Of a DNA stretch of 35,582 bases, positions 14,392 through 21,337 are shown one piece after another. The position numbers and the translations under genes are program-made. Positions within the stretch are counted from its first letter, which is position 1, and every line of letters begins with the position of its first letter. Under the pieces are notes generated by a model. It was not told the DNA's origin. It made no database searches and was given only the letters and a program-made list of their open reading frames with translations. The stretch comes from Verrucomicrobia bacterium UBA1200 (GTDB lineage Bacteria > Verrucomicrobiota > Kiritimatiellia > RFP12 > UBA1067), in the NCBI GenBank assembly GCA_002309765.1, contig DBXY01000017.1, forward strand, positions 1 through 35,582, read 5' to 3'.

Positions 14392-15408
14392 ATGATCATT
14401 GTACTCAAAAAGGGTGCCGACAAAAAGCAGGTTGAGGGTTTGTTAAATTGGCTGCGCGAGCGCAACATCTCGCCGCATGTCAGTACCGGTGAACGCGAGA
14501 CCCTGATCGGCTGCGTCGGCGACGTCGCGAAAATGGACATCGGCCTGGTGCAGGCGCTGAGCGTCGTCGAGCGGGTACAACGCATCCAGGAGCCGTACAA
14601 GGCGGCAAACCGTAAATTTCACCCCGAAGATTCGGTGATCGACTGTTCCGGTGCCAAGATCGGCGGCGGCGGCTTTCACGTAATCGCCGGTCCCTGCAGC
14701 GTGGAATCGGTGGAACAGATGATCGGCATCGCCAAGAGCGTGAAAGAGGCCGGGGCGACGCTGCTCCGGGGCGGCGCGTTCAAGCCGCGCACTTCCCCCT
14801 ACTCGTTCCAAGGATTGGGAAAACTCGGCCTGGAGATTTTGATGGAGGCCAAAAAAGCCACCGGTCTGCCGATCGTGACCGAACTGATGGCGATCGAACA
14901 GCTGCCGCTGTTCAATGATGTGGACGTGATCCAGATCGGGGCCCGCAATATGCAGAATTTCGACCTGTTGAAGGAGGTGGGTGCGATGACCAAGAAGCCG
15001 GTGCTGCTGAAACGCGGCATGAGCGCCACCCTTCAGGAGCTGCTGATGAGCGCGGAATACATTATGGCGAGCGGCAATCCGAACGTCATGCTTTGCGAAC
15101 GCGGCATCCGAACTTTCGAGACCGCCACCCGCAACACCATCGACCTTACGGTAATCCCGGTACTGAAGCGGCTCTCCCATCTGCCGGTGGTGGTTGACCC
15201 CAGCCATGCCACCGGCTACGCGCCGCTGGTCGAACCGTGCGCGATGGGCGCCACCGCGATGGGCGCGGACGCGCTGATCATCGAGGTGCACAACGACCCG
15301 CCGCACGCGCTTTGCGACGGCGTGCAGTCGCTGACCCCGCAAATGTTCGAGAACACGATGAAGAAAATCCGGGCGCTGCGTCCCTACGCTTGGCATTTGG
15401 AGCAATAA
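14392..15408 (+). CDS. aroF: 3-deoxy-7-phosphoheptulonate (DAHP) synthase, type I-beta
   Basis: It condenses phosphoenolpyruvate and erythrose-4-phosphate into DAHP, the first step of the shikimate pathway. The 338 residues include an N-terminal ferredoxin-like regulatory domain (1-70, MIIVLKKGADKKQVEGLL), as in Thermotoga-type enzymes, then a TIM barrel with FHVIAGPCSVES, LRGGAFKPRTSPYSFQG, IQIGARNMQNF, KPVLLKRG, LCERGIRTFE and VVVDPSHATG. The PEP, phosphate and metal ligands of the family (Cys in GPCS, His in PSH, Asp near the end in EVHNDP) are visible. AAGGA lies 8 bp before the ATG. It is followed after 13 nt by pheA, so aromatic end-product control is expected. Confidence 0.96.
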   Translation: MIIVLKKGADKKQVEGLLNWLRERNISPHVSTGERETLIGCVGDVAKMDIGLVQALSVVERVQRIQEPYKAANRKFHPEDSVIDCSGAKIGGGGFHVIAGPCSVESVEQMIGIAKSVKEAGATLLRGGAFKPRTSPYSFQGLGKLGLEILMEAKKATGLPIVTELMAIEQLPLFNDVDVIQIGARNMQNFDLLKEVGAMTKKPVLLKRGMSATLQELLMSAEYIMASGNPNVMLCERGIRTFETATRNTIDLTVIPVLKRLSHLPVVVDPSHATGYAPLVEPCAMGATAMGADALIIEVHNDPPHALCDGVQSLTPQMFENTMKKIRALRPYAWHLEQ

Positions 15409-15421
15409 AGGAACTTCGGCC

Positions 15422-16570
15422 ATGAAAGATTTATCCGAGATCCGCAACGAAATCGACGAGATCGACGAACAGATGCTGAAACTTTTCGTGCAGCGCATGA
15501 AAGCGGCCGGCGAAGTGGTGGCGGCGAAGCGCGGCATTGGCGTTCCGGTCACCAACCCCGCCCGCGAACGCGAGATTATTTCCAAGGTCGCCAAGGCGGC
15601 CGGACCGGACTTGGAGAACGAGGCGAGCCTGCTTTTCAAAACGCTGATGGCGATTTCCCGCGGGCGCCAAAGGGCGGTTCTGGCCCAAACCGATACGTTT
15701 TCAGAATCGGTCAACAAGGCGGTCCGCGAAACCGCGGAACGGTTCCCCTCTGCCGCGACCGTGGCGTGCTCCGGCGCGGAGGGTTCCTACTCGCAACAGG
15801 CAGCCTGCCGGCTGGTGCACTTCCCGACTATCTTTTACTTCAAGGGTTTCGACGACGTTTTCACGGCGGTCGAGAAGGGAATGTGCGATTACGGCGTGCT
15901 GCCCATCGAGAATTCGGCGGTCGGCAGCGTGACCACGGTTTATGATTTGATGGCGAAGCACCATTTTAAAATCGTCAAAGCTCTTAAACTCCGTATCCGG
16001 CATGTGCTGCTCGCCCCGCACGGCGTTAAACTGGAAGACGTCAAGGAGATTTCCAGCCATCCCCACGCGCTCGCCCAATGCGCCCAGTTTCTCCGCAGCC
16101 ACCCGGACATGCGCCAAGTCCCGGCGACCAACACCGCCGCCGCGGCGGAAGAATTGTCCAAGTCCGGACGCACCGACATGGCGGTGATCGCCTCCCGCGA
16201 CTGCGCGGAGCTGTACGGGTTGGAGGTGCTGGAGGAGGACATTTCCGACATCACCAGCAATTACACCCGCTTTATCTGCATTTCAAAACGTTGCGAGATC
16301 TACCCCGACGCGGACAAGTTTTCGCTGCTGATGTCACTCGGCCACCGTCCCGGCGCATTGTCGGACATTTTGGTGAAATTCGCCGCCGTGGGTATCAATC
16401 TAACCAAGCTTGAGTCCCGCCCCGTGCCGGGATCGGACTTTGAATTCCGGTTCATCTTCGACCTTGAGGCTTCCCCGCGCGACAGTCGGGTGGTGCGGTT
16501 GCTCTCCGGCATCGCGAACGATCCGGACGTGGAACACTTCACTTTCCTCGGGGCGTACTCGGAGAAATAG
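15422..16570 (+). CDS. pheA: Bifunctional chorismate mutase/prephenate dehydratase
   Basis: A 382-residue P-protein making phenylpyruvate from chorismate. Residues 1-90 are an AroQ-type chorismate mutase (IRNEIDEIDEQMLKLFVQRM, then NPAREREII with the active-site Arg). Residues about 105-285 are prephenate dehydratase (VACSGAEGSYSQQAAC, DYGVLPIENSAVGSV, and the catalytic Thr-Arg of NYTRFI). Residues about 297-380 are an ACT domain with the phenylalanine-binding LTKLESRPV motif, so feedback inhibition by phenylalanine is expected. The ATG follows AAAGGA at 9 bp. Gene order with DAHP synthase and tyrA gives a complete phenylalanine/tyrosine branch module. Confidence 0.96.
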   Translation: MKDLSEIRNEIDEIDEQMLKLFVQRMKAAGEVVAAKRGIGVPVTNPAREREIISKVAKAAGPDLENEASLLFKTLMAISRGRQRAVLAQTDTFSESVNKAVRETAERFPSAATVACSGAEGSYSQQAACRLVHFPTIFYFKGFDDVFTAVEKGMCDYGVLPIENSAVGSVTTVYDLMAKHHFKIVKALKLRIRHVLLAPHGVKLEDVKEISSHPHALAQCAQFLRSHPDMRQVPATNTAAAAEELSKSGRTDMAVIASRDCAELYGLEVLEEDISDITSNYTRFICISKRCEIYPDADKFSLLMSLGHRPGALSDILVKFAAVGINLTKLESRPVPGSDFEFRFIFDLEASPRDSRVVRLLSGIANDPDVEHFTFLGAYSEK

Positions 16571-16609
16571 CCGCCGCCGGAGTCCCGGCGAAACGGGAGG
16601 GCTTTCTTA

Positions 16610-17386
16610 ATGACGATTGGCATCCGGGGATTGGGGCTTATCGGCGGATCTTTCCAAAAAGCGTTCGCCATGGCCGGCCATAAGGTCATCAACCTTAAAA
16701 ACGCGACATCGGAACAGCTCCGGGGTTGCGAACTGGTGGTGGTGTGCCTGCCGCCATTGATGGTCGCGCCCTGGGTTAAAGACCATGCGAAGGATTTCTC
16801 GCCCGGAACGCTGGTCACCGACGCCGCCGGCGTGAAAGACGCGGTCTGCGCCGCGTTGGAGGAAACCGCCCGCTCGGCGGAGTGGACCTTTATTGGCGGG
16901 CACCCGATGGCTGGCAAGGCGCGGTCCGGTTACGATAACTCCGACGCCAACCTTTTTAAAGGCGCCTCGATGATTTTCACTCCCTTCGGTTGGACAACGG
17001 AGGAACCGCTGGAACGGCTGAAAAATGTTTTTTCGGAAATCGGTTTCGCCCGGTTCGTGGTGACCACCCCCCAGCACCACGATGAAATGATCGCCTACAC
17101 CAGCCAACTGGCGCACGTGGTGTCATCGGCTTATGTGCGGGACGAACTCGCCCCGTCGCACGCTGGCTATTCGGCGGGCAGTTTTCAGGATATGACGCGG
17201 GTGGCCACGCTCGACCCGGATATCTGGACCGACCTCTTCCTCTCCAACCGCGATGCGCTCGACAAGGTGTTGACTCGACTGATCGACCGGCTATCCGAGT
17301 ACCGGAACGACATCCGCAACGGCGACGCCGCCGCCCTGCGCCAGTTATTGGACTCCGGACGCGCCGCTAAATTAACTTCGCACTGA
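16610..17386 (+). CDS. tyrA: Prephenate dehydrogenase
   Basis: It oxidatively decarboxylates prephenate to 4-hydroxyphenylpyruvate for tyrosine synthesis. The Rossmann motif GIRGLGLIGGS (4-14) binds the nicotinamide nucleotide; LKNATSEQLRGCELVVVCLP follows. The catalytic-His motif is GGHPMAGK, and a helical C-terminal dimerisation domain carries TPQHHDEMIAYTSQLAHVVSSA. At 258 residues it is on the short side and has no ACT domain, so tyrosine feedback may act elsewhere. GGAGG lies 10 bp before the ATG. It is the last gene of the operon and converges on the thiol transporter gene, 8 bp away, with no visible terminator between. An arogenate-specific enzyme cannot be excluded. Confidence 0.92.
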   Translation: MTIGIRGLGLIGGSFQKAFAMAGHKVINLKNATSEQLRGCELVVVCLPPLMVAPWVKDHAKDFSPGTLVTDAAGVKDAVCAALEETARSAEWTFIGGHPMAGKARSGYDNSDANLFKGASMIFTPFGWTTEEPLERLKNVFSEIGFARFVVTTPQHHDEMIAYTSQLAHVVSSAYVRDELAPSHAGYSAGSFQDMTRVATLDPDIWTDLFLSNRDALDKVLTRLIDRLSEYRNDIRNGDAAALRQLLDSGRAAKLTSH

Positions 17387-17394
17387 AACGGGGA

Positions 17395-18558
17395 TTAACG
17401 GACGCCAAAGAAGACGAAAGCCGCCGCCAACAACAAAAAGTAGAGCGCCATCAGGACTTTCGCCACGGGCAGATGACGGCGGCTCCACTCCACCAGCGGA
17501 ACAACACTGCCCACCGCCAGAAACGCGATCAGCACCGCCACCAGCGGTATCACGAACGCGATATTGTAAAAAGTCAGCAACTCCAACACCGACCGGCCGG
17601 ATAGCGGTTGTTGCGCGAGAAACGCCATCACCGGCAAATATCCCTGTCCGGTGCAGACACTCTCCAACACCGTCACCGCGCCGCCGGTCAACGCCCCACC
17701 CAGCACTACGCCGCCCCGTTGCCAGTGCTCCGAAATCCAACGCCGGGATAAGGTCCGTAACGACTCCGGCATCTTCAAGGTGACAGATTCCGGCACCGGC
17801 GTTTTACGGAAACGCCAGGCATCGCGCAGTGAAAGCGCCGCCAAAACCGCCAACAGCGACGCCATCCCAAAATTCGTCACGCGCCGCAACAGCGGCAAGG
17901 CCGGCAAATGCCGAACCGCGGCCAACAGCCCAGCCCCAATGCACCAGTAAACCAGAAACGATCCGGCGACAAAACCCAACCCGGTAAACAGGCGAAGCAG
18001 ACGGCGGGAGCGGCCCAGCGAAAGCACGCTCAAGAAGAAAACCAGCGTGGCAATGGCGCAGGGATTGATACCGTCCTGGAGTCCGCCGAGAAAGACCATT
18101 CCACGCATCCGCCAGTCCACCGGGATTCCCGAATCTTCCGGGTCGGCGCAATCATCCGGAGGGGATTGGAACTCCGGAATCTCCGGCGGCGGAGGCGGCT
18201 GCCACCCTTCGCGCTGACGGTCTATCATCGCGGCGTTGAGCATATCCACCGCGCCGGTGGATATCGCTCCGTACCCGCACAACATCCGCGAACGGTCCAC
18301 CACCAGAACCGGCGGCGCGGCGGGTTCGGCGCCGCAACGCTCCGCGTAGGCGAAGAGCAACATGGCGCCATCGCGACCGGTAACATCGTGGCTCTCCCAT
18401 TGGCAAAGGTCGCCGCCCAGCTGGTTAAGCCGGGGGACCACCCGCTTTTCCACCCGTTCGCACTCGGAGCAACCGGGCGAAACGAAGAGGTCAAGCGAAA
18501 CCGGGACCCCGCCACTAGACAGCAGGGTCCCGGCTATCAAAACCAGCGACGGGAACAA
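17395..18558 (-). CDS. CcdA/DsbD-like thiol-disulfide transporter with N-terminal thioredoxin-like domain
   Basis: A 387-residue membrane protein likely to carry reducing equivalents across the inner membrane. After a signal-like N-terminus (MFPSLVLIAGTLLSS), a thioredoxin-like region carries SPGCSEC (Cys30, Cys33). A Pro-rich linker (about 119-133) leads to a CcdA-like bundle of about six transmembrane helices, with Cys167 in GINPCAIA and Cys302 in VCTGQG, the two positions expected for the transporter cysteine pair. The start is TTG at 18558 with GGAG 10 bp upstream, 3 bp after the DUF1080 stop. The partner protein that receives electrons is not identifiable here; cytochrome c maturation or periplasmic disulfide reduction are both possible. 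Confidence 0.8.
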   Translation of the reverse strand: MFPSLVLIAGTLLSSGGVPVSLDLFVSPGCSECERVEKRVVPRLNQLGGDLCQWESHDVTGRDGAMLLFAYAERCGAEPAAPPVLVVDRSRMLCGYGAISTGAVDMLNAAMIDRQREGWQPPPPPEIPEFQSPPDDCADPEDSGIPVDWRMRGMVFLGGLQDGINPCAIATLVFFLSVLSLGRSRRLLRLFTGLGFVAGSFLVYWCIGAGLLAAVRHLPALPLLRRVTNFGMASLLAVLAALSLRDAWRFRKTPVPESVTLKMPESLRTLSRRWISEHWQRGGVVLGGALTGGAVTVLESVCTGQGYLPVMAFLAQQPLSGRSVLELLTFYNIAFVIPLVAVLIAFLAVGSVVPLVEWSRRHLPVAKVLMALYFLLLAAAFVFFGVR

Positions 18559-18561
18559 CCG

Positions 18562-19926
18562 TTACAGCTCCCGGATGTAGATGTTCTTGAATTCAATCGG
18601 GTCGCCGTGGCACTGCAACTCAATCTGTTCCACCGGGAAGATCGGAATCTTGCGGTCCCAGTAGTTTTCCAGCGTCACGTTATCCACCACCAGCTTGCCG
18701 TTCAAGGTGACGGTAACCTTGTCGCCAACCATCTTGACATAGAAGGTGTTCCAGCTGCCGACCAGATTATCGGCGATGCACAGCGCCTGGGACGGATTCT
18801 TCTGGTTGTTGTAAAGTCCGCCGGAACCGATGTGCCACTGGTTATGGGCATCCCAGATCTGAACTTGCGGCGAACCGCGCAGATAGAGTCCGGAGTCGCC
18901 CTGAATGGACATGATACGCCAATCGACGTACATCTCGAAATCCTTATAGTCTTTCACGGTAGCCAGCGAATAACCGCCCCGGAACCCGTCAAAGAAAAGC
19001 GCGTTGTCGCGGATGTGCCAGTGGGCCTTCATCTGCTCGTCGGCGATCTTCTGCATCTCGGCGCGTTTCTCCGGGGTGGCGGCCTGACGAACCTTCGGGT
19101 TGTCAAACTTCTCCTGGGTGGTCACGCCCTTCCAGTTGGTGAGATCCTTGCCGTTGAAAAGCGCGGTAAAACCGGGCGGCGGGATGTTGTCGGTAGGGTT
19201 GGACACCTTATAATCCGCGGGGACTTCCTTAATACGGATGTTGCGCCACTGCACGTGGTGACCATGACCGAGCCAACCGATGTGGCCGCGCTTGTTATGC
19301 AGTCCGGGATGCGCGCGGTGATCCGGGGTGTCGGAACCGTCACCCTTGATATTGGCGATATCGGCGTCAGTAATCATAATGCCGTTGAGGATAACCTGAA
19401 TGCGGGAACCGATCACGCGCACCTCTTCAAAGTTCCACTGCCCGGCCGGCTTAAGGTAGCTTCCGTTCCCGGCGGTGGGCTTGAGGCTCTTGCCATCGGA
19501 ATCGCGCCGCGAGGGAACGATGCCGTAAACCGAACCGTGATACTGGTACTCTTTAAGTTTGGTGTACTGGTCGCCGCCGTCATCCAAAATCTGCAACTCG
19601 CACATCCCATGGTAGGCCGAATCTACGTTCGGCGCCGGAGTGCGGATACCCAAACCGTTGTTGGCGTTCTTGGGCATGCAGACCTCGAAACGGAGAATGA
19701 AGTTCTCATACTCCTTTTCGGTAAGGAGGTTGCCACCCGATCCGCGACCAGGCTGGCAGGCCAGAATGCCGCCCGGCTCGACGCCGTAACTGTCGGTGGC
19801 GCCAATCCATCCGGTCAAATCCTTGCCGTTAAAAAGCGAGACAAACCCCTCGGCGTCCGGCAACTCGGCCAATGACACCCCAGCCGCTGCGATGGCGGCG
19901 AACAACCCGGTTAAGAGTTTTTTCAT
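18562..19926 (-). CDS. Secreted two-domain DUF1080 (3-keto-disaccharide hydrolase) protein
   Basis: A 454-residue exported protein with two copies of the DUF1080/3-keto-disaccharide hydrolase fold, a concanavalin-like beta sandwich. The signal peptide is MKKLLTGLFAAIAAAGVSLA. Domain 1 begins FVSLFNGKDLTGWIGA and domain 2 begins FTALFNGKDLTNWKG; each ends in strands of the type VTLNGKLVVDN and IELQCHGDPIEFKNIYIREL. Members of this family act on glycoside-derived substrates in planctomycetes and verrucomicrobia, but no catalytic assignment is possible from sequence alone. The ATG at 19926 has AAGGAAGGA upstream; an in-frame extension to 19965 overlaps thrC and is rejected. Confidence 0.9.
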   Translation of the reverse strand: MKKLLTGLFAAIAAAGVSLAELPDAEGFVSLFNGKDLTGWIGATDSYGVEPGGILACQPGRGSGGNLLTEKEYENFILRFEVCMPKNANNGLGIRTPAPNVDSAYHGMCELQILDDGGDQYTKLKEYQYHGSVYGIVPSRRDSDGKSLKPTAGNGSYLKPAGQWNFEEVRVIGSRIQVILNGIMITDADIANIKGDGSDTPDHRAHPGLHNKRGHIGWLGHGHHVQWRNIRIKEVPADYKVSNPTDNIPPPGFTALFNGKDLTNWKGVTTQEKFDNPKVRQAATPEKRAEMQKIADEQMKAHWHIRDNALFFDGFRGGYSLATVKDYKDFEMYVDWRIMSIQGDSGLYLRGSPQVQIWDAHNQWHIGSGGLYNNQKNPSQALCIADNLVGSWNTFYVKMVGDKVTVTLNGKLVVDNVTLENYWDRKIPIFPVEQIELQCHGDPIEFKNIYIREL

Positions 19927-19957
19927 GGTAACTATTCCTTCCTTTGTTTTTACACGA

Positions 19958-21337
19958 TTAAGCAAGCTTTGACTTAACGAACTCCGCGACTTTTGCCCGG
20001 TCGGCGGCGATCACCTCCATGCGGGTCGGCAGCGACATCAACGCGTCAATGCGCGGATGCCGCGCCAAATCTTCGCCGGTGGCCTCCCTGATGGCCGCGC
20101 TGAACTTTGCCGGATGCGCGGTGGACAGACAAACCATCGGGGCGGACGATTCATTCAAACGATCCAACGCCACCGACACCCCCACCGCAGTGTGCGGGTC
20201 GAGCAGATAATGGTAGCGCGTCCAAAATTCGCGGATGGCGGATATGGTGGCTGCCGAGTCCCCGCGCCCGGCGGCGAAACACGCGTCCGGCGGAATGCCG
20301 GGGGTAAGCGAACCGTCGCGTTTGAATGCCGCCATCCAAGCCGCGACCTTGGCGGAGTCCCGCCCGGCAAGAAAGTAGAGATAGCGCTCAAAATTGCTCG
20401 CCACCTGAATGTCCATCGAAGGACTGAGCGTGGGAACGACTTTACCGAGGGAGTAAACCCCGGTGTTGAAATAGCGGGAAAGAATGTCGTTTTCGTTGGT
20501 GGCCAGCACCAGCCGTTCGATCGGAGCTCCCATTTTAAGCGCCACGTAACCGGCGAAAATGTCGCCGAAATTGCCGGTCGGCACGGTAAAGCGGACTTTC
20601 TCCGCACCGGTCTGCTCCTGCACCCGGAAAGCGGCGTAAAAGTAATAAACTACCTGCGCCAACACACGGGCCCAATTGATGGAGTTTACCGCCCCCAACT
20701 TGCAGGCGTCGCGGAACGGCAAGTCGCCGAACAACTCTTTGACGATGTTTTGGCAATCGTCAAAAGTGCCGTCCACCGCGAGATTGAACACGTTGGAATC
20801 CAGCACCGTGGTCATCTGCCGCTCCTGCACCGGGCTGACCCGGCCATGCGGATGCATCACGAAAATCTGGATGCCCTCTCGACCGCGCACCCCGTAAATC
20901 GCCGCGCTTCCGGTATCGCCGCTGGTGGCCGCCACGATATTCATCTCACTGCCGGTCTCGCCGAGTACCAATTCGAACAGGTTCCCTAGAAATTGCAGCG
21001 CCACGTCCTTGAACGCTAGAGTCGGGCCGTGGAAAAGCTCCAAGATATGCACCGGCCCGACCTGACGCACCGGGGTAACCTCGGGCGTGTCGAAAACCGC
21101 GTAACTCTTCTCCACCACCCTGCGCAAATCGTCCGGGGCGATATCGTCGGCAAACTGCCGGATCACCTCAAACGCCAAACCGGGGTAATCCAGCCCGCGC
21201 CATGCCTCCAGCCGATCCGCCACCTGAGGAATGTTTTCCGGCAAGTAAAGCCCGCCATCGCGGGCAAGTCCTGCCAACACCGTCTGTTTGAAGGTCAGCG
21301 GTTCCCCGCCGCCACGGGTGCTGATATAACGCATCAT
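19958..21337 (-). CDS. thrC: Threonine synthase
   Basis: A PLP enzyme converting O-phosphohomoserine to threonine. The 459-residue product is of the longer, thrC-type-2-like length. The PLP lysine is Lys110 in HGPTLAFKDVALQFLGN; other motifs are AATSGDTGSAAIYG (phosphate/PLP ring), VNSINWARVLAQVVYYF and PTGNFGDIFAGYVA. The start ATGATG at 21337 overlaps the kinase gene stop as ATGA (21334-21337), with GGAGG 10 bp upstream, indicating translational coupling to the kinase. No other threonine-pathway gene is in the window. It is followed by the DUF1080 gene after 31 bp. Confidence 0.96.
   Translation of the reverse strand: MMRYISTRGGGEPLTFKQTVLAGLARDGGLYLPENIPQVADRLEAWRGLDYPGLAFEVIRQFADDIAPDDLRRVVEKSYAVFDTPEVTPVRQVGPVHILELFHGPTLAFKDVALQFLGNLFELVLGETGSEMNIVAATSGDTGSAAIYGVRGREGIQIFVMHPHGRVSPVQERQMTTVLDSNVFNLAVDGTFDDCQNIVKELFGDLPFRDACKLGAVNSINWARVLAQVVYYFYAAFRVQEQTGAEKVRFTVPTGNFGDIFAGYVALKMGAPIERLVLATNENDILSRYFNTGVYSLGKVVPTLSPSMDIQVASNFERYLYFLAGRDSAKVAAWMAAFKRDGSLTPGIPPDACFAAGRGDSAATISAIREFWTRYHYLLDPHTAVGVSVALDRLNESSAPMVCLSTAHPAKFSAAIREATGEDLARHPRIDALMSLPTRMEVIAADRAKVAEFVKSKLA

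Noticed and set aside
14298..14435. A possible 45-residue leader peptide before the DAHP synthase gene
   Set aside because: It contains only isolated Phe and Tyr codons, has no Shine-Dalgarno sequence because it begins almost at the predicted transcript start, and runs past the real ATG. No terminator/antiterminator pair is visible.
17908..19875. A 655-codon plus-strand open frame opposite the DUF1080 and thiol transporter genes
   Set aside because: It spans two real genes and their junction in antisense and shows no family motifs. Similar shadows at 11628-13241 and 28660-30060 are rejected for the same reason.
20565..20590. A TGCCG-GT-CGGCA palindrome similar to the fba sites
   Set aside because: It lies inside thrC coding sequence and has a 2-bp rather than 6-bp centre, so it does not match the fba pattern.
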